Assembly: GCF_030816015.1 (NCBI RefSeq)
Contig: NZ_JAUSXN010000001.1
Location: 434,001-498,000, forward strand
Origin: Pedobacter sp. W3I1
GTDB lineage: Bacteria > Bacteroidota > Bacteroidia > Sphingobacteriales > Sphingobacteriaceae
DNA: 64,000 nt
Reading direction: 5' to 3'
The position numbers and the translations under genes are program-made. Positions 8,238 to 17,561 of the stretch are shown here, one piece after another. The notes beneath the pieces are model-generated. The model was not told where the DNA came from, did not search any database, and saw nothing but the letters and a program-made list of their open reading frames with translations. Each line of letters begins with the position of its first letter. Positions within the stretch are counted from its first letter, which is position 1.

Positions 8238-9740
8238 ATGGGATGTGGAAGTTGTTCAACAGGTGGTGGTTGCACCCCTAATGGATGCAAAAGTAATGGC
8301 TCATGCGGCACCGGTGGTTGCCAAACAATGGAAGTTCACGATTGGCTGTCTAATTTGGATATGCCTTCTAATTATAAACCTTTTCAGGTTACAGAGATCA
8401 AGTTTAAAGGCTCACGTAAAGAGTTTTTCCTTAATAACGACAACATTTACCTCGAAATTGGAGAGCTTGTTGCCGTTGAAGGACCAACCGGGGGCTTTGA
8501 TGTAGGGCACGTTTCGCTTACCGGCGAATTGGTGCGGATCCAGATGAAACGCCGTAAAACTGCGCTCGATCAGGTAACCAAAAAAATATACCGTAAGGCT
8601 ACAGAGGCTGATGTGGAGAAATGGAATGCCGCCAAAGGAATGGAATGGGAAACCATGCACAAAGCCCGTAAGCTGGCCTTAGATCTCCGTTTACAGATGA
8701 AAATCAGCGATGTAGATTACCAGGCCGATAAAACCAAAGCGACCTTCTTTTATACTGCCGATGGACGTGTCGATTTCCGCGAGCTGATTAAAAAAATGGC
8801 AGAAAGTTTCCGCATCAGGATCGAAATGCGGCAGATTGGGATGCGCCAGGAAGCCGGCCGTTTAGGTGGAATTGGCTCCTGCGGTAGAGAGTTATGCTGT
8901 TCTACCTGGTTAACCAATTTTAAAACGGTTTCTACAGCTGCGGCGCGATATCAAAATTTATCTTTAAATACATTAAAGCTTGCCGGCCAATGTGGTAAAC
9001 TAAAATGTTGTTTAAACTATGAACTAGATACTTATTTAGATGCTTTAAAGGATATTCCCGATAGGATTGAAAACCTCGATACCGAAGCGGGTTATGCCCG
9101 TCATCAAAAAACAGATATTTTCAAAAAAATCATGTGGTTTAGTTACCAGGGCGATGAAAACTGGATTCCGGTTAAAGCTGTCCGGGTAAAAGAAATCATG
9201 GCCATGAACAAGGCCGGTAAAAAAGCACCTAATTTAAAAGAAGAAGCGGTGCTGATTGCTGCCCCTGTAGTGATAGAAAAATCTTTCGATTATGAAAATG
9301 TAGTTGGTCAGGATAGTTTAACCCGTTTGGATGAACGTTCGCGGGGTAAAAACAACCAGAACAAAAACAGTAATCAGAAAAATAACCGCAGCAATAGCCA
9401 AAATAGAAGAGAAAGAGCGCCTGCCGGAGAGAAGAATGCTGCGCCTAATAATAAGCAACAGCAGGCTCAACAAGGTGACCAAAAGGATCAGCAAGTTGGA
9501 AAACCACAGCAACAAGCGGTACCTAAACCACAGCATGTTAATGGACCAAAACCTCAAAGCAATAAGCCAAAACAACAGCCGCCGCAAGCACAAAAACCTG
9601 TAGTAAAAGCCGAAGGAAATGTAGCGGGAGAGGGTATTAAACCAGAACAGAGTAAAAACAAGAATAGAAATAACCGTAGGAAAAATAATAACCGCCGAAA
9701 CAACAATAATGGCTCAGACAATAAACCTGCTGCTGAATAA
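8238..9740 (+). CDS. ricT: RicT/PSP1-domain protein with Cys-rich N-terminus and Asn/Gln/Lys-rich tail
   Basis: 500 residues. The start MGCGSCSTGGGC and ~30 following residues hold seven cysteines, a candidate metal or Fe-S site. Residues ~65-300 form the PSP1 C-terminal domain: RVDFRELIKKMAESFRIRIEM, then GRLGGIGSCGRELCCSTWL and AGQCGKLKCCLNYE, the conserved Cys clusters of RicT (YaaT). In Bacillus, RicT works with RicA and RicF in an Fe-S complex that stimulates RNase Y. The last ~130 residues are low-complexity N/Q/K/P. It begins 2 bp after holB and overlaps gldH by 32 bp, consistent with one operon. Confidence 0.85.
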   Translation: MGCGSCSTGGGCTPNGCKSNGSCGTGGCQTMEVHDWLSNLDMPSNYKPFQVTEIKFKGSRKEFFLNNDNIYLEIGELVAVEGPTGGFDVGHVSLTGELVRIQMKRRKTALDQVTKKIYRKATEADVEKWNAAKGMEWETMHKARKLALDLRLQMKISDVDYQADKTKATFFYTADGRVDFRELIKKMAESFRIRIEMRQIGMRQEAGRLGGIGSCGRELCCSTWLTNFKTVSTAAARYQNLSLNTLKLAGQCGKLKCCLNYELDTYLDALKDIPDRIENLDTEAGYARHQKTDIFKKIMWFSYQGDENWIPVKAVRVKEIMAMNKAGKKAPNLKEEAVLIAAPVVIEKSFDYENVVGQDSLTRLDERSRGKNNQNKNSNQKNNRSNSQNRRERAPAGEKNAAPNNKQQQAQQGDQKDQQVGKPQQQAVPKPQHVNGPKPQSNKPKQQPPQAQKPVVKAEGNVAGEGIKPEQSKNKNRNNRRKNNNRRNNNNGSDNKPAAE

Positions 9741-10200
9741 AAAGCAAATAATTTTGCTTGGCTTTTTATTAATGGTTACACTATTTGTGGGCTGTACGGC
9801 CAGCGTAATCGATAGCAATGTAGAGATTGCCGATCGCCGATGGACCTACCGCAACCATATTTCGACAACATTTGAAATTAAAGACAATGCCAAAGCTTAT
9901 AATATTTACTTCAAGCTTCGGCATACTGCAGATTATAAATACGCCAATATATTTATTCTGGCCCATTTTAAGGATGGTAAAAAGATGGTAACCAAGCGTT
10001 ATCAATATAAACTGGCCAAAAATGATGGCGAATGGCTGGGCAGCGGCTCCGGAAACGTGTTTAGTTATACCTTACCCCTGCTAACCAATTATCGTTTTCC
10101 AAGAAATGGTAAGTTTGAAATCGAAATTGAGCAGAATATGCGCGATAACCCGCTATTGGAAGTAAGTGATGTTGGTGTTCTGGTCGATTTAGTTCAATAA
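9709..10200 (+). CDS. gldH: Gliding motility lipoprotein GldH
   Basis: 163 residues with a long signal segment and lipobox LFVGC (Cys at about residue 29). The mature part has the GldH pattern: DRRWTYRNHISTTFEIKDNAKAYNIYFKLRHTADYKYANIFI, followed by WLGSGSGNVFSYTLPLL and a C-terminal GVLVDLVQ. In Flavobacterium GldH is an outer-membrane-associated lipoprotein needed for gliding and type IX secretion-related functions; in Sphingobacteriaceae it is kept without all gliding genes. The ATG at 9709 lies inside the end of ricT (32-bp overlap), indicating coupling within the holB-ricT-gldH operon. Confidence 0.85.
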   Translation: MAQTINLLLNKKQIILLGFLLMVTLFVGCTASVIDSNVEIADRRWTYRNHISTTFEIKDNAKAYNIYFKLRHTADYKYANIFILAHFKDGKKMVTKRYQYKLAKNDGEWLGSGSGNVFSYTLPLLTNYRFPRNGKFEIEIEQNMRDNPLLEVSDVGVLVDLVQ

Positions 10201-10365
10201 TAGCAGGTTCACTTATCCTCTTTTCAAATTTTATCTATTTTTCTTCAAGAATTATACGGATTGTTTGCTAAAACAAGTGTTTTTCAGAATTTTATTTTGT
10301 AATTGTTCGCTGCTACATAAAACTTTGTAATAAAATTGTTATTATTGTTTATAAACCTATGAACT

Positions 10366-13224
10366 ATGATAAAAATATTACTCAAAAACTCGCTGTCCAT
10401 TCTCTTCCTTTTAATTTCTACCCAGCTATTTGCGCAAGGCTTAAAGGGTAAGGTTACTGATTCTGCCGGTCTGGCTATTCCAGGTGCTACCGTTCAGGTA
10501 CTTGGCTCAAAAGTTGGAACATCTTCTGATGGCAATGGACTTTACGCTTTAAAATTTCCGGCTGCCGGGGCTTATAAAATCCGCATTTCATTTACAGGCT
10601 ATCAAACAGCCGAAGTAGCTGTGGATATTGACAATACCGTAAAAACAATGGATTTTGCATTACAGGATGCAAAAGAACTGTTGAGTGACGTAGTTGTCAT
10701 TGGATCAAGATCAACACCGAGAACCAATATAGAGAGTGTTGTTCCCGTCGATCTGATTTCAACTAAAGATGTTAAGGTATTTGCCCAAACGGATTTAACT
10801 CAGATTTTAAACTTTGTGGCGCCATCTTTTAGCTCTAACCGGCAAACTGTTTCTGATGGAACCGATCACATCGATCCTGCTTCTTTACGTGGTTTAGGGC
10901 CCGATCAGGTTTTGGTTCTGGTAAACGGAAAACGCAGGCATACCACAGCCCTGGTAAACATTAACGGTACATTTGGACGGGGTTCTGTTGGTACGGATTT
11001 AAACTCTATTCCGGTTTCGGCAATAGAAAGGATCGAAGTTTTACGTGACGGTGCTGCAGCACAATACGGGTCGGATGCCATTGCTGGTGTAATCAATATT
11101 GTATTAAAAAAAGTAACACCCTATAGTTTCTCTACTTCTTTCGGGCAATCCTCATCCAGTGCCTTAGGTCGCGATTTTAGCGATGGCAGAACCTTTCAGG
11201 TTGATTTTAGCAAGGGCTGGGCATTTAAAAATGAAAAGGGTTTTATCAATTTTGCTGCACAGTACCTCCAAAGGGGTTATACCAACAGAGGGGGCTTAGA
11301 TACCCGCCCATTATTATATGCTGCAAGCCCAACTAAAGGGTCAACAGAAACAGAAGCTGCTTTTCAGGCCCGTTTTGCAAGCTTAAAGGCTGCAGATGAT
11401 GCCAGAGCAGCCGCGAACGGCTTGAATAGAAACAACATGCGTGTGGGTAATTCCGATTCTAAAAATGGAGGTGGTTTCTTAAACGGACAGTTTAATTTTG
11501 GTAAAACCACCCAATTGTATTATGCCGCTGGTTTTACCCATAAAACCGGAAGTGCAGCGGGGTTTTATCGCCTGCCCACACAAACTACACAGATTGATTT
11601 ATCCATCTATCCTAACGGATTTTTGCCTTTCATCGATACCAAAATCAATGATTATTCATTTTCTGCAGGATTAAGAGGTAAAATAGGGACATGGGATTAT
11701 GATCTGAGCAATACCAGTGGAGAGAATACCATTGCATTTAATATCAATAACACCGTAAATGCCTCTTTACCTACCGGGACAAGTCCTACTTCGTTTTATG
11801 CTGGCGAATTGCTGTTCAGACAAAACACAAGTAATCTTGATTTAAGCAAAAAACATACTTTTGACGGTGGTTTTCTAACTTCATTGAACACTGCATTCGG
11901 TGCAGAGTTTAGGGTAGACAATTATCAGATTAAAGAGGGCGAGTTGTTATCCTATTCAAACGGTGGAAGATTGATCGGAACATCTCCCACTGCCTCTGGC
12001 GCACAGGTATTCCCAGGATTTAAACCGAGCAATGCTTTGGATAAATCGAGGCATAACCTTGGCGCTTATGCTGATTTAGAAGCTGAATTTGGCCCAAGGG
12101 TGACTTTAGAAGCTGCTGGCCGGTATGAAAACTACAGCGATTTCGGATCGAACTTTTCTTATAAATTTACAGGTAAGATTAAACTTTTTGGTGATGTTTC
12201 CTTACGTGGAGCTTATGCCACAGGCTTCAGGGCGCCATCTTTACACCAACAATATTTTAATAATGAGAGTACACAATTTGTGGGCACAAATGCAACGCAG
12301 GTTTTAACAGTAAATAATGCAAATCCTATTGTTGCCCAATTTGGTGTAGGGGCATTAAAACCTGAAATTTCTAAATCAGGCAGTTTGGGTTTAGCGGGTA
12401 AGGTTGCCAAAACCTTTACCTTCACCATCGATGCTTATAACATTGATATCAGCGACCGGATTGTTTTCTCCAGTCAATATGCCCGCGAACGTTCTGGTGG
12501 CGTTTTAGTGCCAACAGGTGTGGTGAACCAGATTTTGAATACGGTAGATCCTTCCGCACAAATTAACAGTGTACAATTTTTTACCAATGCCATTACCACC
12601 AATACTGCAGGGATCGATGTGGTTTTAACCAATCGGTTCAACTTGGGTGCTAAAAGTAGCTTAATTTTAAGCGTTGCCGGGAATGTAAATAAAACCGTGG
12701 TGAGAAGCATCCGGGGATCTGATAAAATTGAAAGCGATCCAACATTGAAAGCGAAATTATTCGATCGCTTAGAGCGCTCCCGTTTCGAAAGCTCTGTGCC
12801 AAAAAACAAGCTGAATATCACTGCAACTTATAATGTGAATAAATTGTCGTTCGTGGCCAGAACAGTTAGGTTTGGTGAGGTTACTTATTTAAATGCCATC
12901 GACCCGAACATTCCTGCCAATGGTTTGCCAACACAGTTGGATCAAACTTTTGCCCCGAAATGGGTAACCGATTTTTCGGTTAGTTATACAGCAAATAAAA
13001 CCTGGTCGGTAACGGTTGGCGCGAACAATATTTTTGATGTTTATCCAGATAAATTATACATCGATCCACGTAATAATGCAAATAACTTAAGCGGAGATGC
13101 CAGTACCAACTATTCAGGTGGATTAGACAATACTTCCAACGGCAGATTTTTATATCCCAGGGCAGTAAGTCAGTTCGGTTTTAACGGGCGCTATGTTTAT
13201 GGTAAAATTGCCTGTACTTTTTAA
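10366..13224 (+). CDS. TonB-dependent receptor (not SusC type)
   Basis: 952 residues. Signal peptide to about residue 23 (LLISTQLFAQ), then a carboxypeptidase-regulatory-like domain (LKGKVTDSAGLAIPGATVQV, about 24-108), a plug domain (about 115-240, with LRGLGPDQVLVLVNGKRRH and VLRDGAAAQYGSDAIAGVINI), and a long outer-membrane beta-barrel. A C-terminal segment has VSVTVGANNIFDVYPDK, typical of the final strands of siderophore/cobalamin-type receptors. Energy comes from TonB-ExbBD. No SusD gene follows and murF is convergent, so it is a lone receptor; substrate unknown, perhaps a metal chelate. Confidence 0.9.
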   Translation: MIKILLKNSLSILFLLISTQLFAQGLKGKVTDSAGLAIPGATVQVLGSKVGTSSDGNGLYALKFPAAGAYKIRISFTGYQTAEVAVDIDNTVKTMDFALQDAKELLSDVVVIGSRSTPRTNIESVVPVDLISTKDVKVFAQTDLTQILNFVAPSFSSNRQTVSDGTDHIDPASLRGLGPDQVLVLVNGKRRHTTALVNINGTFGRGSVGTDLNSIPVSAIERIEVLRDGAAAQYGSDAIAGVINIVLKKVTPYSFSTSFGQSSSSALGRDFSDGRTFQVDFSKGWAFKNEKGFINFAAQYLQRGYTNRGGLDTRPLLYAASPTKGSTETEAAFQARFASLKAADDARAAANGLNRNNMRVGNSDSKNGGGFLNGQFNFGKTTQLYYAAGFTHKTGSAAGFYRLPTQTTQIDLSIYPNGFLPFIDTKINDYSFSAGLRGKIGTWDYDLSNTSGENTIAFNINNTVNASLPTGTSPTSFYAGELLFRQNTSNLDLSKKHTFDGGFLTSLNTAFGAEFRVDNYQIKEGELLSYSNGGRLIGTSPTASGAQVFPGFKPSNALDKSRHNLGAYADLEAEFGPRVTLEAAGRYENYSDFGSNFSYKFTGKIKLFGDVSLRGAYATGFRAPSLHQQYFNNESTQFVGTNATQVLTVNNANPIVAQFGVGALKPEISKSGSLGLAGKVAKTFTFTIDAYNIDISDRIVFSSQYARERSGGVLVPTGVVNQILNTVDPSAQINSVQFFTNAITTNTAGIDVVLTNRFNLGAKSSLILSVAGNVNKTVVRSIRGSDKIESDPTLKAKLFDRLERSRFESSVPKNKLNITATYNVNKLSFVARTVRFGEVTYLNAIDPNIPANGLPTQLDQTFAPKWVTDFSVSYTANKTWSVTVGANNIFDVYPDKLYIDPRNNANNLSGDASTNYSGGLDNTSNGRFLYPRAVSQFGFNGRYVYGKIACTF

Positions 13225-13290
13225 GAATATCGATATATCGTCATTCTCAAAGAAGAAGAGTAAAGGAGTTGTGATGAAAGGTCTCTAGAA

Positions 13291-13370
13291 TCGTCATTTC
13301 GACCGCAGTGGAGAAATCTTAACATAGTTTAAAGATTTCTCCATTCGCTGCGCTTCAGTCGAAATGACGA
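13291..13370. repeat. Palindromic dispersed-type intergenic element
   Basis: CGTCATTTCGACCGCAGTGG (from 13292) is complementary, with a few mismatches, to the sequence ending CAGTCGAAATGACGA at 13370, enclosing an AACATAGTTT-type centre. A further segment around 13441 (TTCGACAGGCTCAGACTGAC) resembles intergenic sequence I recall as recurrent in Bacteroidota genomes. It lies between convergent tonB-receptor and murF genes, where a hairpin may also act as terminator. Confidence 0.6.
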
Positions 13371-13504
13371 CCGTTCTATGGAGTCTGTCAATGGTGGCCC
13401 GTCAAAGGAAAAATGGTTTTTTTTCAATTATCAAGATGTCTTCGACAGGCTCAGACTGACAGCATCTATTTTTAAACTGTTAGCATTGTTCTAAAAGATT
13501 GAAA

Positions 13505-14806
13505 CTACAAGTATTGCAGCAAACTTTCCAGCTTCATTCCTCTCGATCCTTTTAACAAGACTAAATGATTTTGAACAGGGTTTTCTTGTAAATATTGGGC
13601 TGCCGCTGTTGGCGTTTCGAAAAACACCCCTTTAATCGTATCTCTAAAGGCATAAAAATCTTTTCCAATAAAAATGATCTGGCTTAAACCACTTTCGCTG
13701 GCTTGTTTGGCAATGAGTTGATGCTGGCCGTGAGATTCTGGTCCTAATTCGAACATGTCGCCCAAAATAGCGGTTTTTTTATCGGCCGATAGCACGGCAA
13801 TATTCTTCAATGCTGCCGTCATACTACTTGGATTGGCATTATAAAAATCGCAGATGACCGTATTTTTTTCTGTTTTGGTGAGTTGCGAACGGTTGTTCCT
13901 GGGCTGGTAGTTCGATAAGCCAGCATTGATTTCTTCAGGGTTCATATCAAAGAAATCGCCAATACAGATGGCTGCAAGAATATTTTCGAAATTATAGCTT
14001 CCTGTTAAATTGGTTTTTACCGATGATGAAACTTCATGGTTTGTCCAATCCACCTCAATAAAAGGATCGCTGCTTTTTAATGCGCCTTTAATGGTATTAC
14101 CATTTTCTGTTCCATAATAAATGAGTTTATTTAAACCTGCGGCAGTACTCATTTCTATTAAGTAAGGATTGTCTCTATTGATAAAAGTATAGCCATGGGT
14201 TTCTCTTAAATAGGCATAAAGTTCTGCTTTACCCTTTTTTACACCTTCAAACCCACCGAACCCATCTAAATGTGCCATGCCAACATTGGTAATAATGCCA
14301 TGTGTGGGCTGGGCAATGGTGCAAAGCAACTCTATTTCCTTTTGGTGGTTTGCCCCCATTTCAATTACCGCAATCTGCACATCATCAGTAATGGATAAGA
14401 TTGATAAAGGAACGCCAATGTGGTTATTTAAATTGCCAAAGGTGGCAAAGGTTTTATATCGCTCAGCCAGAACAGCATTTATCAATTCTTTACTGGTTGT
14501 TTTACCATTACTGCCTGTTAAGCCAATAACGGGAATGCTAAGTTGTTTACGGTGATGGCGCGCCAGATCCTGCAAAGTGTTTAATACATTTTCTACTAAC
14601 AGGCACTGACTGTTTATTGCGTATTTTTCTTCATCAATAACTGCATAAGCTGCGCCCTTTTCAATCGCCTGAGCGGCAAATTCGTTGGCATTAAAAAGAT
14701 CTCCTTTAAGCGCAAAAAAGATACAACCGGGAGTAATATTTCTTGTATCGGTAGAAATAACAGGGTTTTCTAGGTAGTAATCGTATAATCTTTCGGTTGT
14801 AATCAT
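13505..14806 (-). CDS. murF: UDP-N-acetylmuramoyl-tripeptide--D-alanyl-D-alanine ligase
   Basis: 433 residues, normal for MurF. The Mur ligase ATP-binding loop is VIGLTGSNGKTTSKELI near residue 100; the central domain has GNLNNHIGVPLSIL and AVIEMGANHQKEIELL, and the C-terminal domain has NRSQLTKTEKNTVICDFYNANPSSM. MurF adds D-Ala-D-Ala to UDP-MurNAc-tripeptide in the last cytoplasmic peptidoglycan-precursor step. It stands alone on the minus strand, divergent from the M14 carboxypeptidase gene with an 84-bp shared promoter region. Confidence 0.94.
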   Translation of the reverse strand: MITTERLYDYYLENPVISTDTRNITPGCIFFALKGDLFNANEFAAQAIEKGAAYAVIDEEKYAINSQCLLVENVLNTLQDLARHHRKQLSIPVIGLTGSNGKTTSKELINAVLAERYKTFATFGNLNNHIGVPLSILSITDDVQIAVIEMGANHQKEIELLCTIAQPTHGIITNVGMAHLDGFGGFEGVKKGKAELYAYLRETHGYTFINRDNPYLIEMSTAAGLNKLIYYGTENGNTIKGALKSSDPFIEVDWTNHEVSSSVKTNLTGSYNFENILAAICIGDFFDMNPEEINAGLSNYQPRNNRSQLTKTEKNTVICDFYNANPSSMTAALKNIAVLSADKKTAILGDMFELGPESHGQHQLIAKQASESGLSQIIFIGKDFYAFRDTIKGVFFETPTAAAQYLQENPVQNHLVLLKGSRGMKLESLLQYL

Positions 14807-14857
14807 GCCTATGGTAAAAAATATGATGTAAAATTAAGCTTTCGCATCAACAAAAAA

Positions 14858-14865
14858 CAAAATTA
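14858..14865 (-). promoter_or_regulatory. Bacteroidota -7 box TAATTTTG for murF
   Basis: Read on the minus strand, TAATTTTG matches TAnnTTTG and lies about 50 bp before the murF ATG (14806). It falls in the 84-bp divergent region shared with the M14 carboxypeptidase gene. Confidence 0.4.
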
Positions 14866-14890
14866 GTACATTAGGTAAAATTATTTCTCT

Positions 14891-17386
14891 ATGAAAAGAC
14901 TCTTAACGTTCTGCCTAATCTCCCTTAGTTCTGTTCTGTTTGTGCAAGCACAGCTAAAATCTCCCGATGATTTTTTGGGCTACGAGTTAGGCTCGCACTT
15001 TACTCCCCATCATAAAGTAGCCGATTATTTTAGGCAAACTGCTACGGCTTCTCCTAAAAATATGAAGCTTGTAGAATATGGCAAAACGCATGAAGGCAGA
15101 CCGTTAATGGTGGCAATTGTTTCCTCAGCAGAAAACATAACCAAACTCGAGCAGATTAGGAACAACAATCTGGTTTTGGCAACGGGTACGAATAATAGTG
15201 TTGATTTAACAAATCAACCTGCTATACTTTGGTTAAGTTATAATGTACATGGTAATGAAGCAAATTCGACTGAAACTTCAATGAAGATGTTATATACCTT
15301 AGTTTCAGGCAATAATAAACCTGCAACAGATTGGTTAAAAAATACCGTTGTAGTGATTGACCCTTGTTTAAATCCCGATGGAAGAGACCGTTATGTAAAT
15401 TATTTTAATAGCGTGGTAGGTAAAACACCCAATGCTGATCCATTATCTAGAGAACACATAGAGCCATGGCCAGGTGGTAGGCCAAATCATTACTATTTCG
15501 ATTTAAACCGCGATTGGGCCTGGCAAACCCAGATTGAAAGTCAGCAACGATTGGCGCTATACAACCAATGGATGCCGCAGGTACATGTCGATTTTCATGA
15601 GCAAAGTTATAATGAGCCTTACTATTTTGCACCGGCGGCGGAGCCAGTTCACCAGGACATTACGCCCTGGCAAAGAAGTTTTCAGGTGATTGTAGGTAAA
15701 AACAATGCCAGGTATTTTGATGCAGAAGGTTGGCAATACTTCACCAAAGAACGTTTTGATTTGCTGTATCCCTCTTATGGCGATACTTATCCCTTATATA
15801 ATGGGTCAATCGGCATGACCTATGAGCAGGGCGGAATCAGGGCTGGATTATCAGTGGTAACCAACGATGGTGATACCTTAACCTTAAAAGACCGTATCGC
15901 GCATCACTTTACAACAGGAATGTCGACCCTTGAAGTCACTTCCTTAAACCATCAGAAATTATTAGAAGAGTATAAAAAATATTTCCAGCAGGAATTAACC
16001 AATAGCCTTGGTATTTATAAAAGTTATATTATAAAAGCGACTAATTTGTCACGCTTAAAAAAATTAGCTGAACTGTTGACCAAAAATAAAATCGAATTTG
16101 CTTTTGGTGGCGATAAAACGGGAAGAGGTTATGACTATGATACCCAAAAGGAAGAAAATTTTAGCATTGCCCGCAACGATTTGATTGTTAATATCCAGCA
16201 GCCGCGGGCAGTTTTGGCCAACGTTTTATTAGAACCTCAAACCCTTGTAACCGATTCTAATACTTATGATATTACAGCATGGGCCCTACCCTATGTGTAC
16301 GGATTAAAGGGTTATGCCAGTAAAGAAAGTATTAAAGGGAAATATTCGGCAATTGAAGAGCCCAAAATAATCGATAATGAGTTGGAGAAGCCTCTTGCCT
16401 GGTTGTTTAGCTGGGGAACAAGCGAAGATGTTCAGGTATTAACGGCGCTGCAAAAAGAAAATATAAAAGTTAGACAGGCCGATCAGCCATTTGCTGTGAA
16501 TGGTAAAGACTATCCTGCCGGAACCCTAATTGTGTTGAGGGCGGAAAACGAAAGACTGATAAAAGGCATGAAAGAGAAGGTTACATCAATCACAAAAATC
16601 TTAAACAGGCCAATCCAGGCCATTAGCAGTGGTTTTGTAGAAAAGGGGAAAGACTTTGGCTCTAACGTTTATCCATTGTTAAAACAACCTAAAATTGCCA
16701 TTGTATCCGGTATGGAGGTTTCTTCTCTCGCTTTTGGCGAAGCCTGGTTTTTTCTTGAACATGATCTGAATCTATCTCCAAGCATTATTAATGCTAAAGA
16801 CCTGAATAACCTGGATATTAATAAGGTAAACACCTTGATTTTGCCCGATGGAAGTTATAGCGCTTTTATAGGTGATGGTTTAACCGCATGGCTAAATAAA
16901 GGAGGAAGATTAATTTTAATGGAAGATGCCATCGAAAGTGTATTCGAGAAAAAAGGATTTGATATTAAAAAGAAGGAAGCTGTTATGAAAAAAGATGAAA
17001 AGCCAGCGGCAAACAAACTTCTTTTCAAGGATAAAGACAGAGACGATTTTGAAACCACCATACCCGGTGCAATTTACCGGATCAATCTTGATGCCAGCCA
17101 CCCCTTTTCTTATGGCTTGGGTAAAAGCTATTACAGTTTAAAAACAGACCGTAAAATTTACGAGCCTCTTGTTAAAGGCTGGAACGTGGGTTTAATTAAC
17201 GAGAAAAGCTTAATGGCTGGTGTTGTTGGCAAAAAAGCAAGGGAAGAGCTTAAAACCGGACTTTTAATCGGTGTACAAGATTTCGGCCATGGCCAGGTAG
17301 TTTATTTGGCTAACGACCCCCTGTTTAGAAACTTCTGGGAGGGAGGAAAAACCTTATTTGGGAATATAATTTTTTGCAAGTATTAG
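14891..17386 (+). CDS. Secreted M14-family zinc carboxypeptidase
   Basis: 831 residues with a signal peptide ending near VLFVQAQ. The catalytic domain (about 40-330) has the zinc ligands H120 and E123 in NVHGNEAN, a third histidine in VHVDFHEQ (about 232-236), the substrate-binding DPCLNPDGRDRY and the probable catalytic Glu at about 312 in GMTYEQGG. The remaining ~500 residues include a segment resembling a type-1 glutamine-amidotransferase/DJ-1-like fold (IAIVSGMEVSS...LILPDGSYSAF), typical of large Bacteroidota M14 proteins. Likely a periplasmic or surface exopeptidase. It directly precedes the SusCD array, which may hint at peptide uptake there, but co-function is inference. Confidence 0.88.
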   Translation: MKRLLTFCLISLSSVLFVQAQLKSPDDFLGYELGSHFTPHHKVADYFRQTATASPKNMKLVEYGKTHEGRPLMVAIVSSAENITKLEQIRNNNLVLATGTNNSVDLTNQPAILWLSYNVHGNEANSTETSMKMLYTLVSGNNKPATDWLKNTVVVIDPCLNPDGRDRYVNYFNSVVGKTPNADPLSREHIEPWPGGRPNHYYFDLNRDWAWQTQIESQQRLALYNQWMPQVHVDFHEQSYNEPYYFAPAAEPVHQDITPWQRSFQVIVGKNNARYFDAEGWQYFTKERFDLLYPSYGDTYPLYNGSIGMTYEQGGIRAGLSVVTNDGDTLTLKDRIAHHFTTGMSTLEVTSLNHQKLLEEYKKYFQQELTNSLGIYKSYIIKATNLSRLKKLAELLTKNKIEFAFGGDKTGRGYDYDTQKEENFSIARNDLIVNIQQPRAVLANVLLEPQTLVTDSNTYDITAWALPYVYGLKGYASKESIKGKYSAIEEPKIIDNELEKPLAWLFSWGTSEDVQVLTALQKENIKVRQADQPFAVNGKDYPAGTLIVLRAENERLIKGMKEKVTSITKILNRPIQAISSGFVEKGKDFGSNVYPLLKQPKIAIVSGMEVSSLAFGEAWFFLEHDLNLSPSIINAKDLNNLDINKVNTLILPDGSYSAFIGDGLTAWLNKGGRLILMEDAIESVFEKKGFDIKKKEAVMKKDEKPAANKLLFKDKDRDDFETTIPGAIYRINLDASHPFSYGLGKSYYSLKTDRKIYEPLVKGWNVGLINEKSLMAGVVGKKAREELKTGLLIGVQDFGHGQVVYLANDPLFRNFWEGGKTLFGNIIFCKY

Positions 17387-17561
17387 GATTCTTAATCAAA
17401 ATTACTAATTATAACAACTAAAATAATACAATTGTATCTTTATGATTATTAATGAGATATGCTTGCGATAAATAGGTTTTGTTAAAAAATGTTAAAAATT
17501 TCTTGGCTTGAGTAATGGCAAAGCCTAAATTTGGAGCACATTAACTAACCTATTTAAAACA

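Noticed and set aside
9318-9603. Opposite- and other-frame ORFs within the ricT tail
   Set aside because: They mirror the low-complexity Asn/Lys/Gln-coding region and have no independent support.
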